Numbered from the stretch's first letter, positions 45,149 through 59,758 are shown. The stretch: DNA of 64,000 nt from Levilactobacillus senmaizukei DSM 21775 = NBRC 103853 (GCF_001592085.1 NZ_BCWD01000003.1:62001-126000), one strand, 5' to 3'. A program made the numbers and translations. The notes: generated by a model from the letters alone, not told the origin.

Positions 45149-45410
45149 TGCTTATTTTTTCTATGTGTTGCTATGCGAGGATCATTCCTTGTACGGGGGA
45201 TTTACGACCGATGTCGCCAAAAGATTTGCGACCCATTTGGCTGGCAAGGGGGCCAAATACACCCGGGTCCACCGACCGGTCAAGGTCTTGTTCAGCCAGG
45301 GTTTCGACAACAAGCACGACGCCTTACATGCCGAGTGGGCGTTTAAGCACCAGACTCGTCGCCGTAAGTTAGTTTTCCTCGCCGACCACGGGGTACGGTT
45401 ACCCGAATAG
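45135..45410 (+). CDS. GIY-YIG nuclease family protein (UPF0213)
   Basis: A 91-residue single-domain protein. The GIY-YIG motif shows as [18 protein letters not shown], followed by [18 protein letters not shown] with the conserved Arg, and [13 protein letters not shown] with the Glu region. This is the YhbQ/YazA form. YazA of Bacillus also follows the methyltransferase gene yabB, so the pair is conserved. The function is unknown. ATG 45135 has GGAGG at 45121-45125. Confidence 0.93.
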   Translation: MADTDAYFFYVLLCEDHSLYGGFTTDVAKRFATHLAGKGAKYTRVHRPVKVLFSQGFDNKHDALHAEWAFKHQTRRRKLVFLADHGVRLPE

Positions 45411-45439
45411 GTCTTTGACTAAGCAAACAACTGACGCTG

Positions 45440-45448
45440 TGTTAGAAT
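45440..45448 (+). promoter_or_regulatory. Extended -10 promoter for ldhD
   Basis: TGTTAGAAT (TGn plus TAGAAT), about 55 bases before the start. TTGACT at 45415 is 22 bases away, too far for a normal -35. Confidence 0.5.
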
Positions 45449-45502
45449 AAAACCGTACCGAATACTGAATCATTTATAAATGGATATAAGGAGGAACTTA
45501 CT

Positions 45503-46498
45503 GTGAAAATTATTGCTTATGGCATCCGTGACGATGAACGCCCATACTTAGATCAATGGTCCAAGGACCAAGGGATTGACGTTAAGGCAGTCGGAGACTT
45601 ACTAGACGACACGACGGTTGATCTTGCTAAAGGCTATGACGGGGCAGTGGTTTACCAACAAAAGCCTTACACGGCATCCGTACTCGACAAGTTAGCCGCT
45701 AATGGCATTACCAACCTGTCACTGCGTAACGTTGGGGTCGATAACGTCGATACCGATGCAGTCAAGCGCAATGGGTTTAAGGTGACCAACGTGCCAGCAT
45801 ACTCACCGGCGGCAATTGCCGAATTTACGGTAACCGAATTAATGCGGCTATTGCGACGGACACCAACCTTCGACCGCAAGCAAGCGGCCGGGGACCTGAC
45901 CTGGGCGCCAGACATTGCGGACGAACTGAACTCGATGACGGTCGGGATTGTTGCCACCGGACGAATTGGCCGGGCAGCCATGAAGATCTACCAAGGTTTT
46001 GGGGCTAAGGTGATTGCCTACGATGTTTATCACAATCCGGAATTGGAAAAGGCCGGCATCTACGTGGACTCCTTGGATGAACTTTACGCAAAGGCCGATG
46101 TGATTTCACTTCACACCCCAGCGACGAAGGACAACAACAAGATGTTGGATGACGCGGCTTTTGCCAAGATGAAGGATGGCGTCTGGATCTTGAATCCAGC
46201 CCGTGGAGCCTTAATTGATACCGATGCTTTGATTCGGGCACTGGACAGTGGCAAGGTTGCCGGTGCAGCTCTGGATGTCTATGAAGACGAGGTCGGGATT
46301 TTCAATACCGACTTTGGCAGCTTCGAGGCCATTCCCGATGAGCGACTGAAGAACCTGATGAAACGAGACAACGTGTTGGTTAGTCCCCACATTGCCTTCT
46401 ACACCAAGACGGCTGTTAAGAATATGGTGCAATTTGCCTTGAACAACAATAAACAACTGATTGAAACTGGCCATGCCGATAACCAAGTTAACTTTTAG
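45503..46498 (+). CDS. ldhD: D-lactate dehydrogenase / D-2-hydroxyacid dehydrogenase
   Basis: A 331-residue NAD-dependent enzyme, probably reducing pyruvate to D-lactate. MKIIAYGIRDDERPYL and SLRNVGVDNVD follow the lactobacillar D-LDH pattern. Catalytic residues are Arg234 (NPARGAL), Glu263 (DVYEDEVGIF) and His296 (SPHIAFYT). Asp174 ends the second strand, marking NAD preference. The dinucleotide motif is A151-T-G153-R-I-G156, so the first Gly of GxGxxG is Ala. AYSPAAIAEF has Phe where D-LDH usually has His. It may be a paralogue with another 2-oxoacid substrate. GGAGG precedes the ATG. Confidence 0.85.
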   Translation: MKIIAYGIRDDERPYLDQWSKDQGIDVKAVGDLLDDTTVDLAKGYDGAVVYQQKPYTASVLDKLAANGITNLSLRNVGVDNVDTDAVKRNGFKVTNVPAYSPAAIAEFTVTELMRLLRRTPTFDRKQAAGDLTWAPDIADELNSMTVGIVATGRIGRAAMKIYQGFGAKVIAYDVYHNPELEKAGIYVDSLDELYAKADVISLHTPATKDNNKMLDDAAFAKMKDGVWILNPARGALIDTDALIRALDSGKVAGAALDVYEDEVGIFNTDFGSFEAIPDERLKNLMKRDNVLVSPHIAFYTKTAVKNMVQFALNNNKQLIETGHADNQVNF

Positions 46499-46520
46499 GG
46501 CTATTAGATAAGCCAGTTGG

Positions 46521-46553
46521 GGGTCCGAAAAGCACTTGCTTCGGACCCCTTTG
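46521..46553 (+). terminator. ldhD terminator
   Basis: GGGGTCCGAA pairs with TTCGGACCCC around a 10-base loop; only TTT follows. Confidence 0.8.
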
Positions 46554-46604
46554 CGTGGTCTTGGCAGTCAGCTAGGATAAATTTGACAAAGATCAGATTT
46601 TAAC

Positions 46605-46633
46605 TTGTGTTTAGACGGCTAGTTTTGTATAAT
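46605..46633 (+). promoter_or_regulatory. rpsB promoter
   Basis: TTGTGT, 17 bases, TATAAT, giving a leader of about 115 bases. Confidence 0.72.
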
Positions 46634-46639
46634 TACTTT

Positions 46640-46754
46640 CGGTGCGTATGCGCCAATTCACACCTCATGTGATGATCGAATGGGTGCTCGGAAGAGTTCT
46701 TTGGTCGTGTGAGCATGGGGGAGGAAATCAAAAACTATTTGGAGGCATTTTATC
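46640..46754 (+). promoter_or_regulatory. rpsB 5' leader, possible S2 autoregulatory element
   Basis: The long leader can form GGTGC/GCGCC and a longer TCACAC/GTGTGA pairing (46660 to 46714). Ribosomal protein S2 represses its own operon through a leader in E. coli. Whether this unrelated leader does the same is an inference. Confidence 0.3.
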
Positions 46755-47558
46755 ATGGCTGTTATTTCAATGAAACAACTGCTCGAAGCCGGTGTCCACT
46801 TTGGTCACCAAACTCGTCGTTGGAACCCTAAGATGAAGCAATACATCTTCACGGAACGTAACGGTATCTACATCATCGACTTACAAAAGACGGTGAAGTT
46901 AATCGATGCTGCTTACACTTACATGAAGGACGAAGCTGCTAAGGGCGCCGTTGTTCTGTTTGTTGGGACTAAGAAGCAAGCACAAGACTCTATCGAAGAA
47001 GAAGCTACCCGTGCTGGTCAATTCTACGTTAACCATCGTTGGTTAGGTGGGACTTTGACTAACTGGGAAACCATCCAAACGCGGATCAAGCGTCTTAAGT
47101 CATTGAAGAAGATGGCGACTGACGGAACGTTTGATGTTCTTCCTAAGAAAGAAGTTTCCTTGCTTAAGAAGTCTCAAGACAAGTTGGAACGTTTCTTAGG
47201 CGGTATCGAAGATATGCCTAAGCTTCCTGACGTTATGTTCATCGTTGACCCTCGTAAGGAACAAATCGCCGTTCACGAAGCTCAAAAGCTGAACATTCCG
47301 ATTGTTGCTATGGTTGACACGAACACTGACCCAGATGAAATTGACGTGGTTATCCCATCTAACGATGACGCTATCCGTGCCGTTCGTCTGATCACTTCAA
47401 AGATGGCTGACGCTATCGTTGAAGGTCGTCAGGGTGAAGACGAAGTTGACGAAAAGACCTTCGATGGTCAAAAGTCTGCTGCCGCTGATGGCGACAAGAA
47501 GGCTGCTGACAACTCGATGGAAGACATCGTCAACGCTGTTGAAGGCGACAACAAGTAA
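46755..47558 (+). CDS. rpsB: 30S ribosomal protein S2
   Basis: 267 residues. [20 protein letters not shown] and [20 protein letters not shown] are the S2 hallmarks, followed by [20 protein letters not shown]. The C-terminal 35 residues are acidic and Ala/Asp-rich, longer than in E. coli. TTTGGAGG lies before the ATG. Codon use is strongly biased, as for other highly expressed genes. It is first in the rpsB-tsf-pyrH-frr block. Confidence 0.98.
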   Translation: MAVISMKQLLEAGVHFGHQTRRWNPKMKQYIFTERNGIYIIDLQKTVKLIDAAYTYMKDEAAKGAVVLFVGTKKQAQDSIEEEATRAGQFYVNHRWLGGTLTNWETIQTRIKRLKSLKKMATDGTFDVLPKKEVSLLKKSQDKLERFLGGIEDMPKLPDVMFIVDPRKEQIAVHEAQKLNIPIVAMVDTNTDPDEIDVVIPSNDDAIRAVRLITSKMADAIVEGRQGEDEVDEKTFDGQKSAAADGDKKAADNSMEDIVNAVEGDNK

Positions 47559-47614
47559 TTAAATGCAAAGTACCGGTAACGGTACTTTCCAAATACTAGA
47601 TTTAAAGCACCTTA

Positions 47615-47670
47615 GGCTGGCTTAATGTTTAGGACCGTTGATGGCCTGAGATATTGAGTCAGTCTTTTTT
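47615..47670 (+). terminator. Terminator or attenuator between rpsB and tsf
   Basis: GGCTGGCTTAAT (47615-47626) pairs with ATTGAGTCAGTC (47653-47664) with three G-U pairs. An inner AGG..CC/GG..CCT stem is possible. Six T follow. A second hairpin, AAAGTACC-GGTAAC-GGTACTTT (47567-47588), sits right after the rpsB stop. No promoter is visible between this structure and tsf. Confidence 0.7.
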
Positions 47671-47709
47671 GATGCCTTGAATGAAATGAAAATAAGGAGG
47701 CCATTACAC

Positions 47710-48594
47710 ATGGCAAGTAAGATCACTGCAGCACAAGTTAAAGAGTTACGTGACAAGACTCAAGTTGGGATGATGGATGCTAAAAAGGCCCTTGTTGCTT
47801 CTGAAGGCGACATGGACAAGGCCATCGACTTCTTACGTGAAAAAGGGATTGCTAAGGCTAAGAAGAAGAGTGGCAACATTGCTGCTAACGGTTTAGCTCG
47901 CGTGAAGGTCAACGGTAACACCGCTGCCATCATCGAAGTTAACTCTGAAACTGACTTCGTGGCAACCAACGATACGTTCAACGGATTAGTTGATGCTATC
48001 TCAGATGCTATTGCTGCTAACCAGCCAGCGGATATGGATGCCGCATTGGCATTACCAACTGCTGATGGCACCACGGTTAACGATGCGATCATCAAGACGA
48101 CTCAAGTAACGAGTGAAAACGTTAAGTTACGTCGCTTTGCGGTTGTTAACAAGACTGACGGCCAAGTATTTGGTGCTTACTTACACCAAGGTGGTCAAAT
48201 CGCTGCGGTTGTTGTCTTAGACGGTGCTGACGAAGCCACTGCCAAGGATGTTGCGATGCATGTTGCGGCGATCAACCCTGAATTCGTTTCTAAGGATGAC
48301 ATTCCAGCAGACCGTTTGGACCACGAACGCGAAGTTCTGAAGCAAGAAGCTTTAAACGAAGGCAAGCCTGAAAAGATCGTTGAAAAGATGGTCGAAGGTC
48401 GTCTTCACAAGTTCTTGTCAGAAATCAGTTTAGCTGACCAACCATTCGTTAAGGATGGCGACCAAACTGTTGGCCAATTTGTTGCCAGCAAGGGTGGCAA
48501 GTTAGTTAGCTTCGTCCGTTATGAAGTTGGCGAAGGGATCGAAAAGAAGACGGTTGACTTAGCTAAGGAAGTTCAAGACCAAATCAACGGTTAA
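47710..48594 (+). CDS. tsf: Elongation factor Ts
   Basis: The 294-residue nucleotide exchange factor for EF-Tu. The TDF/ANDT region is [15 protein letters not shown], and the N-terminal UBA-like domain is [23 protein letters not shown] 47710 was chosen because AAGGAGG at 47694-47700 is nine bases upstream and [17 protein letters not shown] is the normal start. The gene follows rpsB as in most bacteria, but here after a terminator-like hairpin. Confidence 0.98.
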   Translation: MASKITAAQVKELRDKTQVGMMDAKKALVASEGDMDKAIDFLREKGIAKAKKKSGNIAANGLARVKVNGNTAAIIEVNSETDFVATNDTFNGLVDAISDAIAANQPADMDAALALPTADGTTVNDAIIKTTQVTSENVKLRRFAVVNKTDGQVFGAYLHQGGQIAAVVVLDGADEATAKDVAMHVAAINPEFVSKDDIPADRLDHEREVLKQEALNEGKPEKIVEKMVEGRLHKFLSEISLADQPFVKDGDQTVGQFVASKGGKLVSFVRYEVGEGIEKKTVDLAKEVQDQING

Positions 48595-48604
48595 TTTCAT
48601 AACC

Positions 48605-48642
48605 AAAGCGTGGATTTCCGTAAGGAGACCCGCGCTTTTTTT
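48605..48642 (+). terminator. tsf terminator
   Basis: AAAGCGTGG pairs with CCGCGCTTT (one G-U), loop of 16 bases, then a T run. Confidence 0.75.
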
Positions 48643-48760
48643 ATGAAATTTGCTGGGTGGCCGGACCACGCCAGTGAAAATTGCAGATTTGGTAAGGATT
48701 TTGTTAGAAATCAAGGGTTTTCCTGTCCCGTTACTATCACTCATCCGGGGTTTATGATAA

Positions 48761-49516
<756 letters not shown>

Positions 49517-49518
49517 TA

Positions 49519-50076
49519 ATGGCAGATCAGATAATTACAAACGCTCAAGACAAGATGAAAAAGGCCGAAGACGCCCTCACTCGTGAGTTAGGAACGATTC
49601 GGGCCGGTCGGGCTAACGCTAGCATCTTGAACCGGGTCATGGTGGACTACTATGGTGCCGCAACGCCACTGAACCAAGTGGCTTCAATCACGATTCCCGA
49701 AGCACGGATTTTGATGGTAACACCTTACGATAAGTCAGCTTTGGAAGATATCGAAAAGGGTATCATGGAATCCGATGTTGGGATTACCCCAGCTAACGAC
49801 GGGACTGCTATTCGGTTGGTGATTCCACAATTAACTGAAGAACGTCGTAAGGAAATTGCCAAGAACGTTAAGGCCAAGGCCGAAGAAGGCAAAGTTGCCG
49901 TCCGTAACGTTCGTCGCGATGCCATGGACAGTATCAAGAAGGGTCACAAGAACGGTGATTATACCGATGACGACCTGCACAACTTGGAAGAACAAGTTCA
50001 AAAGGTCACGGACAAGGCGATTAAAGGCGTGGATGCCATCGCCGCGGCCAAAGAAAAAGAAATTATGACCGACTAA
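49519..50076 (+). CDS. frr: Ribosome recycling factor
   Basis: A 185-residue tRNA-shaped protein that splits the post-termination ribosome with [35 protein letters not shown] and [15 protein letters not shown] are conserved. The ATG starts two bases after pyrH, with translation probably coupled (AGGGGT upstream). Confidence 0.98.
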   Translation: MADQIITNAQDKMKKAEDALTRELGTIRAGRANASILNRVMVDYYGAATPLNQVASITIPEARILMVTPYDKSALEDIEKGIMESDVGITPANDGTAIRLVIPQLTEERRKEIAKNVKAKAEEGKVAVRNVRRDAMDSIKKGHKNGDYTDDDLHNLEEQVQKVTDKAIKGVDAIAAAKEKEIMTD

Positions 50077-50107
50077 ATTTTTACCTAAAAAGTGAGGAGT
50101 GCTTAGA

Positions 50108-50524
50108 ATGGCAGAAGAAAATAACCAAGACAACGTTGAAATCACCCCAGGTTCCAAGGAATTTGGGAAGATGGTCTTCCGTTTAAACAATCCTGTAAAC
50201 GCGGAAAACGTTTCTAGCTTGAACTACAATGGGGCCGAACTTGAAGAAATTCAAGACGGTGTATACGCACAACCAGCCTTCGTTAGCGATGAATTCAACT
50301 TATTCTTCGTGGTTACCCAATTAATTGGGGATGACTGGATCATTGCCTTCTCTAAGGCAACCATTGAAAACGGTAATGAAATTACCGATCTTTCCGACCC
50401 AATCCCAACCGGTGAAGGTTTGAACATGTTGGGCGATGCTAGTGCTGATGATGCCAACAATCTGTTGAGCTACTTCGGCACGTTAGTAGACGCTAAGCGT
50501 GGGGAATGGCGGCTAATCGAGTAA
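50108..50524 (+). CDS. Acidic protein of unknown function between frr and uppS
   Basis: A 138-residue, acidic, soluble protein with no Cys and no signal or membrane segment. It starts MAEENNQDNVEITPGSKEFG. It has a mixed alpha/beta pattern (NLFFVVTQLIGDDWIIAFSK; LLSYFGTLVDAKRGEWRLIE). I do not recognise the family. GTGAGGAGTG lies just before ATG 50108. It is read from the pyrH-frr transcript and ends in a terminator, so uppS has a separate start. frr and uppS are usually adjacent in related bacteria, so this gene looks like an insertion. Confidence 0.75.
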   Translation: MAEENNQDNVEITPGSKEFGKMVFRLNNPVNAENVSSLNYNGAELEEIQDGVYAQPAFVSDEFNLFFVVTQLIGDDWIIAFSKATIENGNEITDLSDPIPTGEGLNMLGDASADDANNLLSYFGTLVDAKRGEWRLIE

Positions 50525-50547
50525 TCTTAAAGATTTCGCTCAATTTG

Positions 50548-50579
50548 AGAGCCGGGATAGTTTCCCGGTTCTTTTTTTG
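50548..50579 (+). terminator. Terminator before uppS
   Basis: AGAGCCGGGA pairs with TCCCGGTTCT (one G-U), loop TAGTT, then a run of T. Confidence 0.9.
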
Positions 50580-50617
50580 TTATGATTAGGGGTTGTAGCG
50601 ACCAATGGAGGTGCACT

Positions 50618-51403
50618 GTGTTTTCATTTTTAAATAAGGATCAAGTTACCGGCGAAGTCGCCGAACAGGCGTTAGACGAATCTAAGATTCCAGCGCATAT
50701 TGCAATCATTATGGATGGTAACGGCCGATGGGCCCAACAGCGTCATTTGCCCCGTATTGCCGGTCATAAACAAGGTATGAATACCGTAAAAACGGTGGCT
50801 AAGGCAGCCAGTCACTTAGGGGTCAAGGTTTTAACCCTCTATGCCTTTTCAACCGAAAACTGGAAACGACCAGCGGCAGAGGTTAATTACTTGATGAAAC
50901 TGCCCGTAGACTTTTTCGGTACTTTTGTGCCAGACCTGGTTAAAAATAATATTCGCGTTAAGGTTATGGGCTACACGGATCAGTTGCCGGCGTCAACTCA
51001 ACAGGCGGTGCACCAGGCGATCGCGGACACTGCTCACTGTACGGGGATGGTCTTAAACTTTGCTCTGAACTATGGCGGTCGGGCCGAAATTGTGACAGCC
51101 GTCCATGGGTTAGCCCAACAGGTCAAGGATGGAGAGCTAGAACCAGACGATATTGATGATGAATTGATTAGTGATCGCTTGATGACGGCCGACCTAGGCG
51201 AATTACGCGATCCCGATTTGTTAATCCGGACAAGCGGGGAGCTCCGTCTATCGAATTTCATGCTCTGGCAGGTGGCCTACAGCGAGTTTGTCTTCACCGA
51301 ACAACATTGGCCCGACTTTGATCAGACGTCGTTAGAGACCGCGATTTATGAATATCAACAGCGCCACCGTCGTTTTGGCGGCTTGGCTTCAAAAAAAAGC
51401 TAA
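50618..51403 (+). CDS. uppS: Isoprenyl transferase (undecaprenyl diphosphate synthase)
   Basis: A 261-residue cis-prenyltransferase making the C55 lipid carrier for peptidoglycan. HIAIIMDGNGRWAQQRHLPR holds the catalytic Asp. LYAFSTENWKRP and RTSGELRLSNFMLWQ complete the signature. GTG 50618 is the start, as GGAGGTG ends five bases upstream; an earlier ATG lies within the terminator tail. It is followed by cdsA, as usual. Confidence 0.97.
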   Translation: MFSFLNKDQVTGEVAEQALDESKIPAHIAIIMDGNGRWAQQRHLPRIAGHKQGMNTVKTVAKAASHLGVKVLTLYAFSTENWKRPAAEVNYLMKLPVDFFGTFVPDLVKNNIRVKVMGYTDQLPASTQQAVHQAIADTAHCTGMVLNFALNYGGRAEIVTAVHGLAQQVKDGELEPDDIDDELISDRLMTADLGELRDPDLLIRTSGELRLSNFMLWQVAYSEFVFTEQHWPDFDQTSLETAIYEYQQRHRRFGGLASKKS

Positions 51404-51430
51404 AATAAGAGAAATTGAGGAGCAATTAAA

Positions 51431-52219
51431 ATGAAACAACGGGTTATTACGGCGGTTATCGCCTTGATTATATTTATTCCCATCATCATCGCGGGTGGCA
51501 TTTGGATCGATATTGCCGGCTTTGCCTTGGGATTAGTGGCCTTGTCGGAAGTTTTGGTCATGCGTAAGAAACTATTGGTGAGTCCGGAGGCCATTATCTC
51601 TGGTGTTGGGATTTTGGTGGTCATTGCCCCACAAAATTGGTGGAATCATTTACCTCATTTCTTAGATCCCTGGTACATCGTGTACCTATTCATCCTATTA
51701 TTGTTAATCCGCACAGTGGTTTCACGGAACCGATTCTCGTTTGATGATGCCAGTGTGATTACGCTAAGTATGCTTTATATCGGGATTGGCTTTCACTTTT
51801 TCATCGCTGCACGGGGTGTGGGGCTGACAGCCTTGTTATACGCATTGTTCATTGTCTGGACGACGGACTCCGGTGCTTACATGATTGGTCGGAAGCTTGG
51901 GCGTCACAAGCTGGCGCCACACATCAGTCCTAACAAGACCTGGGAAGGTTCCATTGGTGGGTCCCTGGTGGCCACCATCGTTGGTAGTTTGTTCTGGTAC
52001 TTCTTCCCATTCGGTCACTTTAACCTAGCCATCATGATTATCTTAACGTTAGGCTTCTCGGTGGTTGGCCAACTTGGTGACCTGGTAGAGTCAGCCTTGA
52101 AACGGTATTACGGCGTTAAGGACTCTGGAAAGATTCTGCCCGGTCACGGCGGTATCTTGGATCGGTTCGACAGCCTGCTCTTAGTATTGCCGGTCATTCA
52201 CCTTTTTGGTCTGATTTAG
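51431..52219 (+). CDS. cdsA: Phosphatidate cytidylyltransferase
   Basis: A 262-residue integral membrane enzyme that makes CDP-diacylglycerol from CTP and phosphatidate. About seven transmembrane segments are visible. The family signature is SALKRYYGVKDSGKILPGHG followed by GILDRFDSLL, with its metal-binding Asp. TGAGGAGC precedes the ATG. Confidence 0.97.
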   Translation: MKQRVITAVIALIIFIPIIIAGGIWIDIAGFALGLVALSEVLVMRKKLLVSPEAIISGVGILVVIAPQNWWNHLPHFLDPWYIVYLFILLLLIRTVVSRNRFSFDDASVITLSMLYIGIGFHFFIAARGVGLTALLYALFIVWTTDSGAYMIGRKLGRHKLAPHISPNKTWEGSIGGSLVATIVGSLFWYFFPFGHFNLAIMIILTLGFSVVGQLGDLVESALKRYYGVKDSGKILPGHGGILDRFDSLLLVLPVIHLFGLI

Positions 52220-52322
52220 ACCATAGGCAGGGGTGGCGCTTGCACCGTTCGGGGTGCTTAGGGTATGCTAGGTAGCAGACAAATTTGTTGCACACAGCAA
52301 GACTGAAGAAGGGACGACATCT

Positions 52323-55344
<3,022 letters not shown>

Positions 55345-55353
55345 CTCACTGTA

Positions 55354-55382
55354 AAGGCCAGCGAGACTTGCTGGTCTTTTTT
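55354..55382 (+). terminator. proS terminator
   Basis: AAGGCCAGC pairs with GCTGGTCTT (one G-U) around a GAGACTT loop, then a T run. Confidence 0.88.
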
Positions 55383-55405
55383 AGACAAATGAAAGGAGTT
55401 TCCTC

Positions 55406-58400
55406 GTGGACGAAGATCGCCAGGCATTATTTGACAAGCTTTTACAACAATTAGATTTGCAGCCCACTCCCGAGCAAGCAGTACTGAAGACGGCGGCTAT
55501 CGACCATTTGACGGTGCACGAACAGTCCCGGCGCTGGCATTTTTATCTACAGGTGTCTGAGATTTTACCATTCGTAACCTTTGCAGAATTCTCACAACAT
55601 TTACAGGTGGCCTTCCAAGATATCGCCACCGTCGAAGCCACTTGGCTCGTGGCTGAACCCGCCATGACCAACCGTTTGCTCGGTGATTACTGGGAATGGA
55701 TTGTTAAGAACAGTGGTTTAACGGGCAGTTTGGTACAGGAACTCTGTCAATCGCAGGTTCCGCAGCTGGACGATGACGGACGGGTCCTCTTGTATGCGCA
55801 AAATGAAGTTGTTAAGGAATTCCTGAGCAACCAGGCTCTGGGGCCGATCGAGGCTAGTTATCGGGCTGCCGGTTTCCCCAAATTCAACATTCAAGTGATG
55901 GTTGATGAGACCAAATCACAGGCGAAGATTGAGGAATTCCGGGCGCGCCAAGAAAAGACGGATGCTCAATTGGCCCAGCAAGCGGCTGCTGCCATTGAAA
56001 AGGCCAATAAGCAGCGCCAGAGTGACCAACCGGCGGCGACCGGACCCACCCAAATTGGGAAGACCATTAAGGGTGATCAACCGTTGACCCAGATGGTCGA
56101 TATCACGCAAGAGGAGCGGTCCGTCATTGTGGAAGGCTATGTCTTCGACAAGGAGGTCCGTAAATTACGGTCTGGCCGTCAGCTACTGACGATTAAGATT
56201 ACCGATTACACCTCGTCGATTGTGGTCAAGAAATTCTCACGGGGTGCCGAAGATGAGGCCCAGTTTGCCGGAGTTAACGAGGGGAGTTGGGTCAAGGTTC
56301 GTGGGAGCGTCCAAGAGGATAGCTTTATGCGGGATCTTGCGCTCAACGCCTATGACATCAATGAAGTTAAGCATGCTAGTCGTCAGGACACCGCACCGGA
56401 GGGTGAAAAGCGAGTAGAATTACATCTTCACACCACGATGAGCCAGATGGATGCGACCAATCCGATTGGTGACTACGTTTCGCAGGCAAGTAAATGGGGG
56501 ATGCCGGCGATTGCGATCACCGACCACGCCGATGTCCAAGGCTTCCCCGGGGCTTTTAATACAGCAGCTAAGGCTGGCATCAAGATGCTCTATGGTGTCG
56601 AGGCCAACCTGGTGGATGACGGGGTACCAATTGGGTACAACAGCGCCCATGAGGCCCTTGATGGTGCAACTTACGTGGTCTTCGATACCGAAACCACGGG
56701 ACTCTCGGCCATCTACGACAAGGTCATTGAACTTTCTGCGGTGAAGATGCAGCATCAAAATGTCATCGACCAATTTGAAGAGTTCATCGATCCGGGGTTC
56801 CCGCTTTCCGAGCAGACCACTAACCTGACCAGTATCACCGATGATATGGTGGCCGGCTCCAAGTCTGAGGAGGAGGTCTTCAAGGCCTTCCGCGAGTTTT
56901 GTGGCGATGCAATTATTGTTGGACATAACGTGACCTTCGATATGGGCTTTATGAATACGGGGTACCAGCGCCACGGCATGTCAGAGATTCCCAATCCGAT
57001 TATCGATACCTTAACGTTGGCCCGGTTCCTGTACCCAACGTTAAAGAGTTACCGGTTGAACACATTAGCTAAACGGTTCCATGTTAGCTTGGAACATCAT
57101 CACCGGGCCGTGTACGATGCCGAATCTACTGGGCACTTAAATTACTTATTCCTGAAGGATGCCGAGAAACGCTATGACATCCAGTACCACGACCAACTGA
57201 ACGATCACATGACGGATAACGATGCGTATAAACGTGCCCGTCCTAGCCATGCCATCTTAATTGCTAAGACCCAAGAGGGCTTGAAGAACATGTTCAAGTT
57301 GGTTTCGGCTTCGAACGTGGATTACTTTTACCGGGTTCCACGGGTACCGCGTAGCGTTTTGGACCATTATCGGGAGGGCATCATTGTGGGTTCGGCTTGT
57401 TCATCCGGTGAGGTTTTCACCGCCATGATGCAAAAGGGACAGGTTGAAGCTGCCGATAAGGCCAAGTACTACGATTACCTGGAAGTGCAGCCCAAGGCCG
57501 CCTATCAACCGTTGATTGATTCGGGGTTGATTGCGGGTGAAGCGAACCTCGAAGAAATTGTGAAGAATATGGTTCAATTGGGCCACGACCTTAAAAAGCC
57601 CGTGGTTGCAACCGGCGATGTTCACTACCTCAATCCCGAAGACGCTATTTATCGTAAAATTTTGATTCACTCTCAAGGGGGTGCGAACCCGCTCAATCGC
57701 CAGGAGCTACCCGATTCGCATTTCATGACAACGGATGAGATGCTGGATGATTTTTCCTACCTGGGCGAAGAGACCGCCAAGGAAATTGTGGTCACCAACA
57801 CTCAGAAGATTGCCAATGACGTGGACGACATTCATCCATTGAAGGATAAACTATACACGCCACGAATGGATGGGGCTGAAGATGAAATTCGTCAACGGAC
57901 CATGGACACGGCTCATGCCTGGTATGGGAATCCTTTGCCCGAATTGGTGCAACACCGAGTTGACCGGGAACTAAAATCGATCATTGGGAATGGATTCTCC
58001 GTGATTTATTTGATTGCGCAACGGCTAGTGGCTAAGTCCAATAAGGACGGTTACTTGGTTGGGTCGCGGGGGTCCGTTGGTTCCAGTGTGGTCGCGACCT
58101 TCACGGGGATTACGGAAGTTAATCCGTTACCACCACATTACCGGTGTCCCAACTGTCAGTATTCTCACTTCTATACCAAGGGTGAGTACAGCTCGGGCTA
58201 TGATTTACCCGAAAAGAATTGTCCAAAATGTGGGACATTGATGATTGGTGATGGCCATAACATCCCGTTCGAAACGTTCTTGGGCTTCAAAGGAAACAAG
58301 GTTCCCGATATTGACTTGAACTTCTCGGGTGACTACCAACCGATTGCCCACAACTACACCAAGGTGTTGTTTGGCGAAAAGAATGTTTACCGGGCCGGAA

Positions 58401-59737
58401 CGATTGGGACGGTTGCCGACAAGACGGGGTATGGTTACGTGAAGGCCTACGAACGGGATACAGAACAGACTCTGCGTGGTGCCGAGGTCGATCGGCTGGC
58501 TAAGGGAGTGACCGGGGTTAAACGAAATACCGGTCAACACCCCGCGGGAATTATTGTTGTGCCCGATTACATGGACATTTATGATTTCACGCCGATCCAG
58601 TATCCCGCCGACGACCAAACGGCCGCCTGGCAAACGACCCACTTTGATTTTCATTCGATCCATGATAATATTTTAAAAATTGATATTCTGGGGCATGATG
58701 ATCCCACGATGATTCGGACGCTACAAGACTTGTCCGGGGTCGATCCCCAGACGATTCCGATGGATGATCCGGGCGTTATGGCGTTATTCTCGGGGACGGA
58801 TTCATTGGGAGTTACGCCGGAACAAATTCAGTCGAAGACGGGGACACTTGGCGTACCCGAGTTTGGGACGCGGTTTGTTCGGGGGATGCTCGAGGAAACC
58901 CATCCGCAAAACTATTCGCAATTGCTACAAATTTCCGGCCTGTCTCATGGGACTGACGTGTGGTTAGGGAATGCCGAAGAGTTGATCAAGAACGGTACCG
59001 CGACGATTGCCAACGTGATTGGGTGTCGGGATAACATCATGACCGACTTGATTAACTTCGGTCTGGATTCCGAAACGTCGTTCCAAGTGATGGAACACGT
59101 GCGGAAAGGCCGTGGGATTCCAGACGAATGGCAAGAGAAGATGAAGGAGACCGATTGTCCCGATTGGTACATCGACTCCTGCTTGAAGATTAAGTACATG
59201 TTCCCGCGGGCCCATGCCGCAGCCTACGTGCTGATGGCACTGCGGGTCGCTTACTTCAAGGTTTATTTCCCAATTATTTACTACGCGGCTTACTTCTCCG
59301 TTCGGGCGGATGACTTCGATGTCGTCGCCATGTCACAGGGGAAGCCGGCGGTTAAGGCAGCTATGAAGGCAATCAATGACCAAGGAATGGACGCCTCCGC
59401 CAAGGATAAGAACCTATTAACGGTTCTCGAGTTGGCTAACGAAATGTTGGAACGGGGTTTCAAGTTCAAGATGATTGATCTGAACAAGTCCGATGCTGCC
59501 GATTGGATTATCGATGGCGATACCTTAATTGCGCCATTCCAGTCTGCTCCTGGACTCGGGCTAAACGTGGCCAAGCAGATTGTGGCGGCGCGTAACGACC
59601 GGCCATTCCTGTCGAAGGAAGACCTAGCCAAACGGGGGAAAGTCTCTAAGACGTTGATTGACTTCATGACGGAAAATGGTGTGCTTGATGGCTTACCAGA
59701 TGAGAATCAGTTAAGTCTTTTCGATGACTTAATGTAG
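55406..59737 (+). CDS. polC: DNA polymerase III subunit alpha, PolC type
   Basis: A 1443-residue replicative polymerase of low-GC Gram-positive bacteria. Order: N-terminal domain, OB fold (about 235-325), split PHP domain ([17 protein letters not shown]), and a DEDD 3'-5' exonuclease (FDTETTGL, Asp427). The PHP rest, palm, fingers and tail follow. A four-Cys zinc site is present (C914, C917, C939, C942). [12 protein letters not shown] carries catalytic Asp residues. GTG start with AAAGGAG upstream. Intact. Confidence 0.98.
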   Translation: MDEDRQALFDKLLQQLDLQPTPEQAVLKTAAIDHLTVHEQSRRWHFYLQVSEILPFVTFAEFSQHLQVAFQDIATVEATWLVAEPAMTNRLLGDYWEWIVKNSGLTGSLVQELCQSQVPQLDDDGRVLLYAQNEVVKEFLSNQALGPIEASYRAAGFPKFNIQVMVDETKSQAKIEEFRARQEKTDAQLAQQAAAAIEKANKQRQSDQPAATGPTQIGKTIKGDQPLTQMVDITQEERSVIVEGYVFDKEVRKLRSGRQLLTIKITDYTSSIVVKKFSRGAEDEAQFAGVNEGSWVKVRGSVQEDSFMRDLALNAYDINEVKHASRQDTAPEGEKRVELHLHTTMSQMDATNPIGDYVSQASKWGMPAIAITDHADVQGFPGAFNTAAKAGIKMLYGVEANLVDDGVPIGYNSAHEALDGATYVVFDTETTGLSAIYDKVIELSAVKMQHQNVIDQFEEFIDPGFPLSEQTTNLTSITDDMVAGSKSEEEVFKAFREFCGDAIIVGHNVTFDMGFMNTGYQRHGMSEIPNPIIDTLTLARFLYPTLKSYRLNTLAKRFHVSLEHHHRAVYDAESTGHLNYLFLKDAEKRYDIQYHDQLNDHMTDNDAYKRARPSHAILIAKTQEGLKNMFKLVSASNVDYFYRVPRVPRSVLDHYREGIIVGSACSSGEVFTAMMQKGQVEAADKAKYYDYLEVQPKAAYQPLIDSGLIAGEANLEEIVKNMVQLGHDLKKPVVATGDVHYLNPEDAIYRKILIHSQGGANPLNRQELPDSHFMTTDEMLDDFSYLGEETAKEIVVTNTQKIANDVDDIHPLKDKLYTPRMDGAEDEIRQRTMDTAHAWYGNPLPELVQHRVDRELKSIIGNGFSVIYLIAQRLVAKSNKDGYLVGSRGSVGSSVVATFTGITEVNPLPPHYRCPNCQYSHFYTKGEYSSGYDLPEKNCPKCGTLMIGDGHNIPFETFLGFKGNKVPDIDLNFSGDYQPIAHNYTKVLFGEKNVYRAGTIGTVADKTGYGYVKAYERDTEQTLRGAEVDRLAKGVTGVKRNTGQHPAGIIVVPDYMDIYDFTPIQYPADDQTAAWQTTHFDFHSIHDNILKIDILGHDDPTMIRTLQDLSGVDPQTIPMDDPGVMALFSGTDSLGVTPEQIQSKTGTLGVPEFGTRFVRGMLEETHPQNYSQLLQISGLSHGTDVWLGNAEELIKNGTATIANVIGCRDNIMTDLINFGLDSETSFQVMEHVRKGRGIPDEWQEKMKETDCPDWYIDSCLKIKYMFPRAHAAAYVLMALRVAYFKVYFPIIYYAAYFSVRADDFDVVAMSQGKPAVKAAMKAINDQGMDASAKDKNLLTVLELANEMLERGFKFKMIDLNKSDAADWIIDGDTLIAPFQSAPGLGLNVAKQIVAARNDRPFLSKEDLAKRGKVSKTLIDFMTENGVLDGLPDENQLSLFDDLM

Positions 59738-59758
59738 GGAACGGCCAGTGCGATAGCG

